Below the pieces are notes generated by a model. The model worked only from the letters and a program-made list of their open reading frames with translations. It was not told the origin of the DNA and searched no databases. Of a DNA stretch of 64,000 nt, positions 8,741 through 17,977 are shown in pieces; position 1 is the first letter of the stretch, and every line of letters starts with the position of its first letter. The stretch is from the NCBI GenBank assembly GCA_937916845.1, contig CALFSK010000067.1, positions 62,001-126,000 on the forward strand. The letters are read 5' to 3'. The stretch comes from an uncultured Lactobacillus sp. (GTDB lineage: Bacteria; Bacillota; Bacilli; Lactobacillales; Lactobacillaceae). The position numbers were made by a program, and so were the translations under genes.

Positions 8741-10030
8741 TTAGTTTTGACGGTGCTTTTGTGATTTAAAGGCACCGAGCGTGAATGTTCCTAGCAGTAA
8801 GCTTAAGAGGGCGATACCCCAAGCTGAGACTGCACTGGTCTGACGTTCACCAGTTTGTGGAAGTGAGTGCCCGTGTGCAAGTGATTCGTGTTTGATGAGG
8901 CTAGGTGCTTGTGTATGATGGCTAGTAGCTGGTAGGGCGACTGAATGAGTATTACCAGTCGTCCGTGAAGAATTGAATGGCACGTAAGAAGCGTCGGTTA
9001 GTCCTGGAACGTAAAACCCGTTGCTTTCAGGATTGTACACTGGTGAAGAAGTTTCGGTTGTCCCAGGGGTTACTTTTGGAGCCACCAAGTCGTATTCTTT
9101 TTGTGCTTGGTCTAGGTCCTGTTGGTCGGCGTTTACGGATGCTCTTAGATTGCCTAAAGTTGTGTCGGAAACGTGGATACTAGAATATTCGGACTGAGCG
9201 GTATTACGTTCAGTATCGCGTTGCTTGTAAAGTTGATCAGCAGCGTTGAATGCGACTGTAGCCACAGTGAGTTTTTGTTTTGCATCGGCTAAGGCTGCTT
9301 TAGTAGCTTCTAACTTTTGATTGGCTTGATCCAACGCAGCCCCGGTAGCTGCTGCTTGACCCTTAGCCGTATTGAGTTCTTTTAGTGCTTTTTCTACAGC
9401 GTCGTCAGCTGACGGCGTACTTAATTGAGTGGTCGTCTCGGTTACGGCTTTAGTCGTTTTTTTAACCGTATCTTTAGTCGTTTGGGTGTTAGTTTCATTT
9501 TTAACCGGTGCTGTTGGCTGAACTTTGTTAGCATCTGCTTTTAGTTGATTGTAACGGGTTGTCTTAGCTGTAACATTCGCTTTGGCTGTGTCATCGGCAG
9601 TCTTAGCCTTGTCAACTTCTGCTTGAGCTTGATCAGTTTTGAGTTGTTGGGTCTTAACGGCATCAGCTGCGTTGTCAACGGCCTTCTTAGCTGCGGTTCT
9701 ATCATCGGCAGCCTTAGCATAGTTTTGGTTAGCGGTGTCAAGCTTAGCTTTAGCTTTCTGGAGTTGTTCAGGCGTTGTCTTGTCCTTAATCGCTTGGACC
9801 TTGTTAAGGTGGGCTAAAGCATTTTCGTGGGCCTTTTTAGCATCTGCTAATTTTTGGGCAGCTGCCGCCACGTCTGGTTTTGCCGTTGGCGTGGTCGTTT
9901 GAACGCGCGTGCTTTCTGCCTGGGGCTGAGTGACAGCCGCGGCATCAGCGTTAGTGTTGGTACTTACTACGGCACCTAAAGTTGCAAGGCTAACTAGGGT
10001 CGCTGTGGTTAATGATTTGGACTTGTTCAT
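8741..10030 (-). CDS. LPXTG cell-wall anchored, alanine-rich coiled-coil protein
   Basis: A 429-residue surface protein. The N-terminus (MNKSKSLTTATLVSLATLGA) is a signal peptide with probable cleavage around TNADA-AA. Residues about 50-320 are rich in A, K, Q, T and D with heptad-like spacing, interpreted as long coiled coils, split by a threonine-rich linker near 170-205. The sorting signal LPQTG lies at 390-394, followed by a hydrophobic helix and a KSQKHRQN tail, so sortase A should anchor it to peptidoglycan. The binding partner is unknown; an adhesion or wall-spacing role is inference. The ribosome-binding site is AAAGGAG. Confidence 0.9.
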   Translation of the reverse strand: MNKSKSLTTATLVSLATLGAVVSTNTNADAAAVTQPQAESTRVQTTTPTAKPDVAAAAQKLADAKKAHENALAHLNKVQAIKDKTTPEQLQKAKAKLDTANQNYAKAADDRTAAKKAVDNAADAVKTQQLKTDQAQAEVDKAKTADDTAKANVTAKTTRYNQLKADANKVQPTAPVKNETNTQTTKDTVKKTTKAVTETTTQLSTPSADDAVEKALKELNTAKGQAAATGAALDQANQKLEATKAALADAKQKLTVATVAFNAADQLYKQRDTERNTAQSEYSSIHVSDTTLGNLRASVNADQQDLDQAQKEYDLVAPKVTPGTTETSSPVYNPESNGFYVPGLTDASYVPFNSSRTTGNTHSVALPATSHHTQAPSLIKHESLAHGHSLPQTGERQTSAVSAWGIALLSLLLGTFTLGAFKSQKHRQN

Positions 10031-10483
10031 AATTGAAGGACTCCTTTAAAGGTATTTTTAAAGCCGATTTGAGCCACAAACTTAGCTTAGAACGGAAAGT
10101 TTGTTCAGTGAAGTATCATGGCTCTGTATATAGTTTACGGCAACCAGTATTGAAACTGTTGAAAAGTGAAACGATATTTTTTGAAAAAATACTGGATTTT
10201 GCTTTTCGATATTATGGCTTTATCAGTTAATAATAACCGTTTAAAAGCTTTTTTATCTAATGCTGAGTTATGAAAAATATTGAAAGGTTGGAGTTCCAAT
10301 CATTGACTATGAAAATTCAAAAAATGTTTTCAAGACGATTTAAATCAGTAATATACAAAAAATATAATGATGATAAAATAGTTACTTTTACAAGGATACT
10401 TATGCAAAATGCTTTCCTATTATCACTTTGTTAGTGTAAGCTTACGGAGAATAGTAATCGGAATAAATGAGGAGTGCTAATAC
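10031..10483. other. AT-rich intergenic region
   Basis: 453 bases between the divergent surface protein and arsC genes. It presumably carries both promoters. A short forward frame (10033-10230) has no start signal and atypical composition and is not called. No RNA gene or strong repeat is seen. Confidence 0.5.
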
Positions 10484-10909
10484 ATGCAGAAAATTTACTT
10501 TATTTGTACGGGTAACTCGTGTCGGAGTCAAATGGCCGAGGGCTTTGCGAAGCAACTTTTCGGTCCTAACTGGGAAGTGGCTAGTGCGGGCATCGAAACG
10601 CACGGGGTCAATCCGCTGGCTGTTAAGGTGATGCAAGAAGTCGACGTGGATATTTCCCAACAGACTTCTAAACTGATTGACCAGGACTATTTAAATACGT
10701 GCGCCCTGGTGGTCACACTATGCGGCGATGCGCGTGATCGTTGTCCGATGACTCCGCCCAGTGTTCAAAAGATGCATTGGCCACTACCTGATCCTGCCCA
10801 GGCGACCGGGACTGAAGCGGAACGGCTCGTCGTTTTTCGGCAAGTGCGTGACCAGATTCAAAAAAACGTTGCCGAATTAGCACAGACACTGAATGCAGCT
10901 AGTCACTAA
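10484..10909 (+). CDS. arsC: Arsenate reductase, thioredoxin-coupled type
   Basis: A 141-residue protein of the low-molecular-weight phosphatase fold. The P-loop CTGNSCR sits at residues 8-14, and the redox pair lies in [10 protein letters not shown], matching Cys82/Cys89 of Staphylococcus aureus ArsC. Such enzymes reduce arsenate to arsenite, regenerated by thioredoxin. No arsB, arsR or arsA is adjacent, so it is a solitary copy. The RBS is GAGGAGTG. It is followed nine bases later by the glycosylase-like gene, likely co-transcribed. Confidence 0.85.
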   Translation: MQKIYFICTGNSCRSQMAEGFAKQLFGPNWEVASAGIETHGVNPLAVKVMQEVDVDISQQTSKLIDQDYLNTCALVVTLCGDARDRCPMTPPSVQKMHWPLPDPAQATGTEAERLVVFRQVRDQIQKNVAELAQTLNAASH

Positions 10910-10917
10910 AGAAAGAC

Positions 10918-11505
10918 GTGAGTACCGTGACCATTGAAGAAATGACGCAAGCGATTAAGGCTGACCCTGAAAATGCGGCCTATACGGCACAAGGGTGGGA
11001 GCCACTCTTTCACGTTCCTGCAACGGCGACTATTTTGATTATTAGCCAGGCCCCGGGACGGATTGCGCAGAACACGAAGACCTACTTTAATGATGCAAGT
11101 GGGGACCGGTTGCGTGACTGGATGGGCGTTACCCGCGAAACCTTTTATGGGAGTGATAAGATTGCAGTGATGCCCCTTGATTTTTACTATCCTGGTAAGG
11201 GGAAGAGTGGGGATCTACCACCCCGGAAAGACTTCGCGGGTAAATGGCACCCGCAACTATTTAAAATGATGCCAAATATCCAATTAACGTTGCTAGTGGG
11301 GCAGTACGCCATGCGGGTCTATCTGGGTAAACAGCGGCAAAGGAACCTAACGCTGACAGTGCAAAATTATGCCGATTACTTACCGACCTATTTTCCGCTA
11401 GTACATCCGTCACCCCTGAACTACGGCTGGCAGAATCGTAATCCGTGGTTTCAAACGCAAGTGGTTCCTGAATTACAAAAACGGGTTGCCCAAGCTTTGA
11501 AATAG
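10918..11505 (+). CDS. Uracil-DNA glycosylase superfamily protein
   Basis: A 195-residue protein with the superfamily landmarks: an SQAPGRIAQ loop (water-activating region, GxAPG type) near residue 43 and the minor-groove loop HPSPLNYG near 163. This fits the UDG family often annotated in lactobacilli, which removes uracil or related bases from DNA. The start is a GTG with a modest site (GAAAGA); another GTG lies three codons downstream. Coupling to arsC by a nine-base gap looks positional rather than functional. Confidence 0.75.
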   Translation: MSTVTIEEMTQAIKADPENAAYTAQGWEPLFHVPATATILIISQAPGRIAQNTKTYFNDASGDRLRDWMGVTRETFYGSDKIAVMPLDFYYPGKGKSGDLPPRKDFAGKWHPQLFKMMPNIQLTLLVGQYAMRVYLGKQRQRNLTLTVQNYADYLPTYFPLVHPSPLNYGWQNRNPWFQTQVVPELQKRVAQALK

Positions 11506-11532
11506 AAACCGCATAAGCATAACCAAAAGTAA

Positions 11533-11548
11533 TGTTTCACGTGGAACA
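11533..11548. other. parS site
   Basis: TGTTTCACGTGGAACA is the exact reverse complement of the Bacillus parS consensus TGTTCCACGTGAAACA. It lies just downstream of the UDG-like gene. Confidence 0.9.
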
Positions 11549-11566
11549 TTGTAAGCTACAAAATTA

Positions 11567-11601
11567 AAAGTGCCTCTCAAAAAAATTTGAGAAGCACTTT
11601 T
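11567..11601. terminator. Bidirectional terminator
   Basis: AAAAGTGCCTCTCAAA pairs with TTTGAGAAGCACTTTT with one mismatch between convergent genes. Confidence 0.8.
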
Positions 11602-11605
11602 GATT

Positions 11606-12031
11606 TTATTTAGTGAGCATTTCTTTTGCGAACTGTTTAACCAGATCAATCTGCTCTGGTTTTAGTTTGCCGCCATGGCTGCCTAAGAGTTTCATCCCTT
11701 TGCCACCCATGACTTGGTGGAAATGACCGACGATTTCGATGCCCTTCTGATCTGCAATCTTCGTCAGGGCCTTATCGGAAACCATTTCAGGACCGCCAGA
11801 CGTGGTGAAGAGGGCGATTTTCTTAACTTTACTTGCGTCGAGTCCTTTCATGAACGCCGATGCTGATGAATCCGGCTTCATGAAGTAAGTCCCACCGCCA
11901 AAGAAAAGCAAGTCAGTCTCGGTGACGGGTGTCTCAACGCTTTCAGCTGGGACGCCAGCTACCGTCGAGATTTGTTCAGCAAAAGCCTTAGTATTTCCAT
12001 TACGAGTTTGATAACGAATAGCCACTGTCAT
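11606..12031 (-). CDS. Flavodoxin-like protein
   Basis: A 141-residue protein beginning MTVAIRYQTRNGNTKAFAEQ, the phosphate-binding loop of flavodoxins in degenerate form (TRNGNTK for TGNT), followed by FFGGGTYF and the SGGPE region, which shape the FMN site. It likely carries electrons or acts as a small FMN reductase. The ATG at 12031 is chosen because GGAGGAA precedes it by six bases. It is monocistronic with a terminator on each side. Its partner is unknown; it lies next to a flavin-rich reductase gene on the same strand. Confidence 0.8.
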   Translation of the reverse strand: MTVAIRYQTRNGNTKAFAEQISTVAGVPAESVETPVTETDLLFFGGGTYFMKPDSSASAFMKGLDASKVKKIALFTTSGGPEMVSDKALTKIADQKGIEIVGHFHQVMGGKGMKLLGSHGGKLKPEQIDLVKQFAKEMLTK

Positions 12032-12201
12032 AATAAATTCCTCCATTTTGAATCAATGGCCGGTGTAAGTACGCGCCGGTGTCGATATTATCTATTAGAA
12101 CCATTAGTTTAAGTATAGAACAGTTTGAAACCGATTACAAAAATGACCCTTTAACGCCGTGAACTGATTTTTGTTGGTTAGTCTAATAGCTGGATTTTAA
12201 T

Positions 12202-12241
12202 AAAAACAACGTCCGCCAGTAAATGGAGGACGTTGTTTTTA
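12202..12241 (-). terminator. Terminator of the reductase gene
   Basis: AAAAACAACGTCC pairs with GGACGTTGTTTTT. Confidence 0.85.
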
Positions 12242-12251
12242 TTTTCGAGAA

Positions 12252-14621
12252 TTAATTAGTTGCTGGTTGTTTAGCTTGCTTCAGGGCGTCATTAACAGCT
12301 TCTTTAATGGCTCGACTGGAAGCGGAAGCACCCGAAATCGCGTCAACTTCAGTTGAGTTAGCGGCCACGATTTCTTCTGGAATCTTGGAAACAGCGACTA
12401 AACCAACGTCTTCACTTTCGTGGTGTTGGACGACTTCGACGTTTTGGATGGCTTGGTCTTTGTAGGTGACCCGAACGACCACTTTGCCGCCTAAGCCACT
12501 GTTTGAACTCCCAAGGTATTGGTTAGGCGCGAGTGGCACGTTGGCGGCACTTTCACCGTCCGCAAGATCGTTGATCCCGTTGGCCTTGGTTGCGTTGACT
12601 AGTTCGTCATCTGGGGTTGTTGTTGCAGCACTTTCGCCGGCTAACTTCCCAAAGATCAAGCATTCAGCTAAGTTCCCGCCACCTTGGTAGCAGTTGGCGA
12701 TAATGCCGCCGAGTTCACCAGCGCCGAACAAATGTGGAATTGGTTGGTCATTAGTGTTCAAAATTTGTGCGTTTTCGTTACGTTGCGGCCCACCTTGTGT
12801 GTTCAAAACGTCGTTTGTTGCGGCGATGGCGTAGTAAGGCCCGTCGTCAATGGCACGCATGGTCTTAGGATCGCGTCCAAAGGCGTAATCCCGACCGGCT
12901 TCAGTGTAGTGGTTAAAGTCAGTGACGGTTTGTTGTAAGTGGTCAGCTGGCACACCAATTTTATCCGCCAAGTCGGCAATCGTTTCAGCATGAACGAGTT
13001 TATCCAAAAATTGAGGATATGGTAAGCGACCACGGTCCGCCAATTGTTGTTTAAAGTCAGCATATTGGTCCTGATCAAACACGATGTATGGATGCTGGTT
13101 CATCATTGGAATCAACCATGAGCCGTGTGTTTGGATGTGACCATGACGGTGCTTAGCGTCTTCAGGGAAGTAACGGGTCCCATCATCGGCTACGACGAAG
13201 ATACTGCCGTGTCGTAGTAATGGCCATTGTTCAATCTGGCGACCACGTTCGTTAGGGCCTTCTTTAAAGGTAATCCCAGGTAAGATCCCGTGAGATTCGT
13301 AGTTTGTCATGTGCCACATTTTAGCGCCGACTTCTTGGGCCATCCGAATCCCATCACCGCGGTTGTAGAGGGTGCCTAATGGGGTTAAATGATGACTGTG
13401 TAAGTAAGTCTCAGTTAAAGCGGAATTATTTTCAAAACCACCCATTGCCATAACCACGCCATGGGTTGCGTGAATGTTCAATACTTGATGGTTGCGTTCA
13501 ATCTGAACACCACGGATGACCTTTGAAACGGGATCTTGAATAAGGTGTTGTGCCCGTGAATCGAGCCAAACATCAATATTATCGGTCCGCTTGAGAACTT
13601 CCTGACGTAATACTTTCCATAAACCGGCGTCCTTATCACGTTTATGAACAAGGGCGAAGTCGACCGTGTCGCTACCAGGAAGTTCAGGGTATTCAGCCAT
13701 GGCCTTCTTAACGGCAACCGCATCGCCTGGTTTGATATCGTGTTTCCAGCTAACGGCCTTGATGCCTAAGTATTTCTGGAAGTATTCAGGAATACGACTC
13801 ATCCCAGTTAAGTAGGCGTTCAACGTCTTTTCAGGGGTGTTGAACGGTGCGCTTAAGGCCCGGTAATAATCGGTCAGTTTTTCTAAACTTTCGCCAGTGA
13901 CGACGTGTTGTGCCGAGTAGCGGGTATTCCCACCTTCGTGGCCGAATGGCGCGGTATCAACGAGTAAGACTTTGGAACCGTGATCAGCGGCGAACCGAGC
14001 AGCGGTTGCCCCGGCGCCCCCAAAGCCTAATACGATAACGTCGTAGTTGCCTTGCCATTTAACGGTGCTGGCAGGGGTACCTTGTAACATTTTTACGAAC
14101 TGAACAAAGTTTCCAAAGCAGGTTTCCAAAAACTTAATGGAGCCATCCTGGGTCAAGGTCCCCGTTTGGTCAAAGGCTTTTTGTGCGTAACTTAGCATGT
14201 ATTCGTTACCTGGAAGCACGATCCCGTCAACGCCGGGTGCGTTCAAAATACTGCGGAGTTCTTCTTGTGCCCGACAAGTGCCTTGAACGCCAAGTGACGT
14301 TCCGACTAACATGATGGGTTTATGGGCAAAGGGGTGTAACTGGTAAGACAACCATTCGATCACATTTTTAAGTGCGGCCGTAACGGCGTGGTCGTATTCA
14401 GGAACACCAATGATAACGCCATCCGCGTGGCTGATTTTATCATTAAGGGTCTGGACGGCAGCGGGCAGGTCGTCCGTAGCCGGTTCATTAAATAGTGGAA
14501 TCTCTGTAATTTCGTTTACGTCAATGTCTGCTTGGGCGCTAAAATGCTTTTGCATATAGTGTAGAAGATCACGATTATATGATTTAGCGGCGGTCGTCCC
14601 GACAAGTGCGATTAATTTCAT
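12252..14621 (-). CDS. Three-domain flavoprotein, fumarate/urocanate reductase type
   Basis: A 789-residue fusion. Residues 1-175 are an NAD(P)H-dependent FMN reductase domain (GTTAAKSYNRDL loop, GVPEYDHAV). Residues about 190-680 are the FAD-binding fumarate reductase domain (VIVLGFGGAGATAA Rossmann motif, HEGGNTRYS). The last 90 are an FMN-binding domain whose attachment motif DAISGASASS has serine where threonine is usual. Such soluble fusions reduce fumarate, urocanate or similar enoates using NADH as an electron sink. The ATG at 14621 follows AAAGGACTG. A cre-like site upstream and the divergent carboxylate carrier support a role in anaerobic acid metabolism. The precise substrate is not readable. 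Confidence 0.85.
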   Translation of the reverse strand: MKLIALVGTTAAKSYNRDLLHYMQKHFSAQADIDVNEITEIPLFNEPATDDLPAAVQTLNDKISHADGVIIGVPEYDHAVTAALKNVIEWLSYQLHPFAHKPIMLVGTSLGVQGTCRAQEELRSILNAPGVDGIVLPGNEYMLSYAQKAFDQTGTLTQDGSIKFLETCFGNFVQFVKMLQGTPASTVKWQGNYDVIVLGFGGAGATAARFAADHGSKVLLVDTAPFGHEGGNTRYSAQHVVTGESLEKLTDYYRALSAPFNTPEKTLNAYLTGMSRIPEYFQKYLGIKAVSWKHDIKPGDAVAVKKAMAEYPELPGSDTVDFALVHKRDKDAGLWKVLRQEVLKRTDNIDVWLDSRAQHLIQDPVSKVIRGVQIERNHQVLNIHATHGVVMAMGGFENNSALTETYLHSHHLTPLGTLYNRGDGIRMAQEVGAKMWHMTNYESHGILPGITFKEGPNERGRQIEQWPLLRHGSIFVVADDGTRYFPEDAKHRHGHIQTHGSWLIPMMNQHPYIVFDQDQYADFKQQLADRGRLPYPQFLDKLVHAETIADLADKIGVPADHLQQTVTDFNHYTEAGRDYAFGRDPKTMRAIDDGPYYAIAATNDVLNTQGGPQRNENAQILNTNDQPIPHLFGAGELGGIIANCYQGGGNLAECLIFGKLAGESAATTTPDDELVNATKANGINDLADGESAANVPLAPNQYLGSSNSGLGGKVVVRVTYKDQAIQNVEVVQHHESEDVGLVAVSKIPEEIVAANSTEVDAISGASASSRAIKEAVNDALKQAKQPATN

Positions 14622-15105
14622 AAGTAACAGTCCTTTATTTAAGAATATTGGCTTCTTCAAACGTTAATAATTGTTTACGCTTTCAATATAGAAATACCGC
14701 GATTAATTGCAAGCCTTGTTTTTAATTATTGGGAGGAATTGCCGGTGTGACGGGCGAAAAAAAGTAAAATTCAAGTCACGAAAAATCGAAATTAGTGAAG
14801 ACTAGTGTAAGTGTCAAAAATTATTTTTAGTTTTTTATCAATATTATTTATAAGAACATTCTATTACTGAAACTGAGTGCACCGATTTACGGAAATGATT
14901 TAACTTATTAGATTGGCGGTAAATAAAGCGGTTACAGCAGTCTGGGATTTTATCCCCTAGCTGGCTACTAAAATTAAATTGACAGACTAATAAATTAAGT
15001 TATGTTAAAAAGTGAAAAAACAAGTGAGCACCCAAGGCGAGACGGTCACGATATGTGAACAATTGAGCAGCAAACTTGAATCTGGTTTAGTGAGGGGAAA
15101 ATACG
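14622..15105. other. Divergent intergenic region with promoters
   Basis: 484 bases separating the reductase and carrier genes. It holds the cre-like site near the reductase start and is otherwise AT-rich; no further structure is clear. Confidence 0.5.
14672..14685 (-). promoter_or_regulatory. cre-like site (CcpA)
   Basis: Read on the minus strand, TGAAAGCGTAAACA agrees with the catabolite-responsive element consensus TGWAARCGYTWNCW at 13 of 14 positions. It lies about 50 bases upstream of the reductase start, where CcpA would repress in the presence of preferred sugars. Confidence 0.6.
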
Positions 15106-16521
15106 ATGAGTAATAACGTAAAGTGGAAAGGTTTCATACTACCGTTGATTTTTGGGGTCGGGATTTGGTTGCTGACACCGTTAAAGCCAGTTGCCATTAC
15201 CGTTGTCGCGTGGCACCTATTTGCCATCTTTGTTGCGACGATTGTTGCCTGCATTACTAAGCCGCTGCCAATGATGGCAACGACGCTAATTGGCGTAATT
15301 GTGGCAACGGTGGCCGGCATTTTCAAGATGGACGAAGTTGCGGCTGGTTTTGGTAACTCGACGGCTTGGATGGTTGCCATGTGTATGTTTATGGCAGCTG
15401 GCTTCATCAAATCCGGGCTTGGAAAACGCATTGCCTACCTATTTGTTAAATTATTTGGTAAGAAGACGTTGAGCCTCGCATACGCGCTGTCCGTTGTTGA
15501 CGGGGTCCTCGCTATTGGGATTCCTAGTAACAACGCCCGGGTCAACGGCATTATGTACCCCATCATTGATAACCTCTCCCGTGAAATGGGATCCGATCCG
15601 GATAAGGGAACACAACGTAAAATTGGCTCTTTCTTAGTTTTCAATGAATATGAAGTTAACAACATTACTTCGGGTCTGTTTTTAACTGGTTTGGCCGGTA
15701 ACATGATTGCCATCGGGTTAGCGAAGATTCAAGGAATCACGATTAGTTGGATGCAATGGTTTGCGGCCGCTAGTGTTCCCGGAATTTTAGCTTTGATCGT
15801 CGTTCCCTTCGTTTTATACAAAGTTTATCCACCCGAAATTAAAGAAACGCCTAACGCCCATGCGTGGGCAGACAAGAAACTCCAAGCACTCGGTAAGATG
15901 GGTCGTAGCGAAAAAATTATGGCGGGCACGTTTGTTTTAGCAATTATTTTATGGCTCGTCGGCGCTAAGATTGGGATCGATGCCACGGAAGTTAGTTTCA
16001 TCGCGGTCGTTATTTTACTATTGACCGGGGTATTAACGACTAAGGACATGTTAAATGAACACTTTGCTTGGAACATCTTGGTTTGGTTATCGATCATCAT
16101 GTTAATGTCACAAAAATTGATGAAATTAGGGTTCTTCCCGTGGTTCTCAAAGACGTTGGGCCTGTTACTTCACGGAATGAATCCAATCGTCGTATTAGTT
16201 ATCTTGTTTCTCTCTTACTTCTACCTACACTACATGTTTCCTAGTGTCGCAACGCAGATCTCCGCACTGTATGCCGGTTTCTTATCCGTTGCGGTCGGTG
16301 CCGGTGCACCACCCGTATTGTCAGCGTTAATGCTAGCCTTCTGCGGGTCGATTTACTTATCAACGACGCCGTATTCAGCCGGACCAGCAGCCTTACTTTC
16401 CAGTACCGGCTACGTTTCTAATGCAGACTGGTGGAAATTAAGTGCCCTGATTGGGGTCGTCTTAAACGTCATCTGGCTTGGTGGCGGGTTGCTTTGGACA
16501 AAAGTAATCGGGCTTTGGTAA
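15106..16521 (+). CDS. DASS/SLC13-type carboxylate carrier
   Basis: A 471-residue polytopic membrane protein with about 11-13 hydrophobic segments and the divalent anion:Na+ symporter pattern: an SNNARVNGIMYP segment resembling the SNT motif near residue 150, and the STTPYSAGPA stretch near 425. Relatives move citrate, succinate, fumarate or malate, or exchange them. Its divergent position to the fumarate reductase-like gene and the following LysR gene suggests dicarboxylate uptake for that reductase. RBS GAGGGGA precedes the ATG. Confidence 0.8.
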   Translation: MSNNVKWKGFILPLIFGVGIWLLTPLKPVAITVVAWHLFAIFVATIVACITKPLPMMATTLIGVIVATVAGIFKMDEVAAGFGNSTAWMVAMCMFMAAGFIKSGLGKRIAYLFVKLFGKKTLSLAYALSVVDGVLAIGIPSNNARVNGIMYPIIDNLSREMGSDPDKGTQRKIGSFLVFNEYEVNNITSGLFLTGLAGNMIAIGLAKIQGITISWMQWFAAASVPGILALIVVPFVLYKVYPPEIKETPNAHAWADKKLQALGKMGRSEKIMAGTFVLAIILWLVGAKIGIDATEVSFIAVVILLLTGVLTTKDMLNEHFAWNILVWLSIIMLMSQKLMKLGFFPWFSKTLGLLLHGMNPIVVLVILFLSYFYLHYMFPSVATQISALYAGFLSVAVGAGAPPVLSALMLAFCGSIYLSTTPYSAGPAALLSSTGYVSNADWWKLSALIGVVLNVIWLGGGLLWTKVIGLW

Positions 16522-16548
16522 AGAGAAGTCTAAATGAATGTAACAAAG

Positions 16549-16579
16549 AATAACCGTTCAGAAATGAATGGTTATTTTT
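16549..16579 (+). terminator. Terminator of the carrier gene
   Basis: AATAACCGTTCA pairs with TGAATGGTTATTTTT; it abuts a dispersed repeat. Confidence 0.75.
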
Positions 16580-16583
16580 CTGT

Positions 16584-16719
16584 CTAGATGTCTGAAACGT
16601 GCGCCAAAAGGCAATTTGCTCCGCTTAACCCGGCATCAGCGACTATTCCAAGCCCAGGAATAATCGCTGATGCCACGTTAATGCTCACAAACTACCCGCC
16701 TTTTGGCCCACTCTTTCAG
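16584..16719. repeat. Dispersed palindromic intergenic repeat, copy A
   Basis: About 135 bases with nested inverted repeats: outer arms GCCAAAAGGC/GCCTTTTGGC and an inner stem CAGCGAC-ATTCC/GGAAT-ATCGCTG. It is similar to copies at 17690, 22331 (both inverted relative to this one), 26100 and a fragment at 34717. Like the others it adjoins a terminator. Confidence 0.8.
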
Positions 16720-16797
16720 TCAAAATACCTTGGCGCTGCCCACCTAAACGGCTTATGATAGGGAGAAGAATACGATGACTGAGAAGGAAGTGATTGT

Positions 16798-17682
16798 GTG
16801 AATGAACGAGATCTGAGATATTTTTGTTATTTAGTCGAAACGGGCAATTATACCGAAACTGCCGAACGGTTTCACGTCACCCAGCCCGCGATTTCAGCGG
16901 CCTTAAAGCGGTTAGAAACGGAATATGGGACCACCTTACTGACGCAACGAAATCACCGAGCCAAGTTGGAAACTACGCCCGCGGGCCGGGTCCTGTACGT
17001 CAAGGCCACCCGACTGATCAAGGAACTAGCCCAAGTCGCGGTGGAAGTGAAACACGCTAACGACGCCCAGGTCCGGCTGGGATTTTCCACGGTAGCTGGT
17101 GGAATCTGGTTACCACGGGTCGTTAAACGTTATTTAAAAATGCAATTATTAGATCAAGTGACGACCACGGTGGCCGATTCCGAGCAATTACTAGCCGAGT
17201 TACGGGAAGGTAAACTCGATGCGGCGGTCTTTTCGACGCTAGTCTCTGAGCATTCTAGTGATTTGCGGGTGACGACCTTAGAAGAGCACCAACTCTGTTT
17301 GTTGGTCAATCGCCACAATCCCCTGAGTCAGTTAGAGACGGTGCAAGCCGCTGATTTGAAAGATGTGCCCGTGATTGCCCGGCCGAAGCATTCCCTGCCA
17401 CGGACGGCCTTGGAACAGTGGTGTCGCCAGGGGCGGGTGCGCCCCGACATCGTTTATGAAGCCGCCACGAACGCACTAGTTGAAGGCTTGGTTGCCCAAG
17501 ACATTGGGGTCGGCATGGTGATTGATCGGTCGGTCGTCCTGAGTGAGGCCGTCGTCAGCATCCCGATAACGCCGCAGGAACGGGTGAACTGTTTCATGCA
17601 ATTAGCGGTGCGGCGGTCATTTTTACCCAATGCCAAACAGCAACAGTGTATTAACGTGTTGAAAGACGTTAAAGACGATTAA
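16798..17682 (+). CDS. LysR family transcriptional regulator
   Basis: A 294-residue protein. The N-terminal winged HTH (RDLRYFCYLVETGNYTETAE, then TQPAISAALKRLE) is typical of LysR, followed by a periplasmic-binding-like effector domain. The start is a GTG with GAAGGAAGTG upstream. It lies downstream of the carboxylate carrier, separated by repeat copy A, and probably controls the carrier and the reductase; this is inference from position. Confidence 0.85.
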   Translation: MNERDLRYFCYLVETGNYTETAERFHVTQPAISAALKRLETEYGTTLLTQRNHRAKLETTPAGRVLYVKATRLIKELAQVAVEVKHANDAQVRLGFSTVAGGIWLPRVVKRYLKMQLLDQVTTTVADSEQLLAELREGKLDAAVFSTLVSEHSSDLRVTTLEEHQLCLLVNRHNPLSQLETVQAADLKDVPVIARPKHSLPRTALEQWCRQGRVRPDIVYEAATNALVEGLVAQDIGVGMVIDRSVVLSEAVVSIPITPQERVNCFMQLAVRRSFLPNAKQQQCINVLKDVKDD

Positions 17683-17689
17683 TTTTGAG

Positions 17690-17830
17690 AGAGTGGGCCA
17701 AAAGGCGATTAGCTTGTGATCATTAACGTGAAATTAGCGATTAGTCCTGGGCTTGGAATGGTCGCTGATTTCGGGTTGAGCGGAGCAAACTGCCTTTTGG
17801 CTCACGTTTCGGCCATAACAATAGGAAAAG
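17690..17830. repeat. Dispersed palindromic intergenic repeat, copy B
   Basis: Inverted relative to copy A. Outer arms GGCCAAAAGGC/GCCTTTTGGC; inner arms with AGCGA/TCGCT. It fills most of the gap between the LysR and GH2 genes and runs directly into a terminator. Confidence 0.8.
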
Positions 17831-17862
17831 CTAACCAGAAATTTTCTGATTGGCTTTTTTTT
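17829..17862 (+). terminator. Terminator next to repeat B
   Basis: AGCTAACCAGAA and TTCTGATTGGCT form a stem followed by eight T. Confidence 0.75.
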
Positions 17863-17977
17863 AGTTACGAGGCCGTAAAGTGTGGTAATGAGCATCTTTG
17901 TCCGCATTTTGAAGGCTTGTGACGGCTTGAAATAAGGGTTAGGCTGAGGCAAAGATTGATTTTGAGGTGAATGATGA

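Noticed and set aside
8977..9817. Forward open frames inside the LPXTG gene
   Set aside because: They are shadows of the alanine-rich coiled-coil repeats on the minus strand.
10033..10230. Open frame of 65 codons upstream of arsC
   Set aside because: No ribosome-binding site, it begins inside the surface protein leader, and its composition is that of AT-rich spacer.
17716..17952. Open frames on both strands between the LysR and GH2 genes
   Set aside because: They fall inside repeat copy B and its terminator; their sequence is explained by the palindrome.
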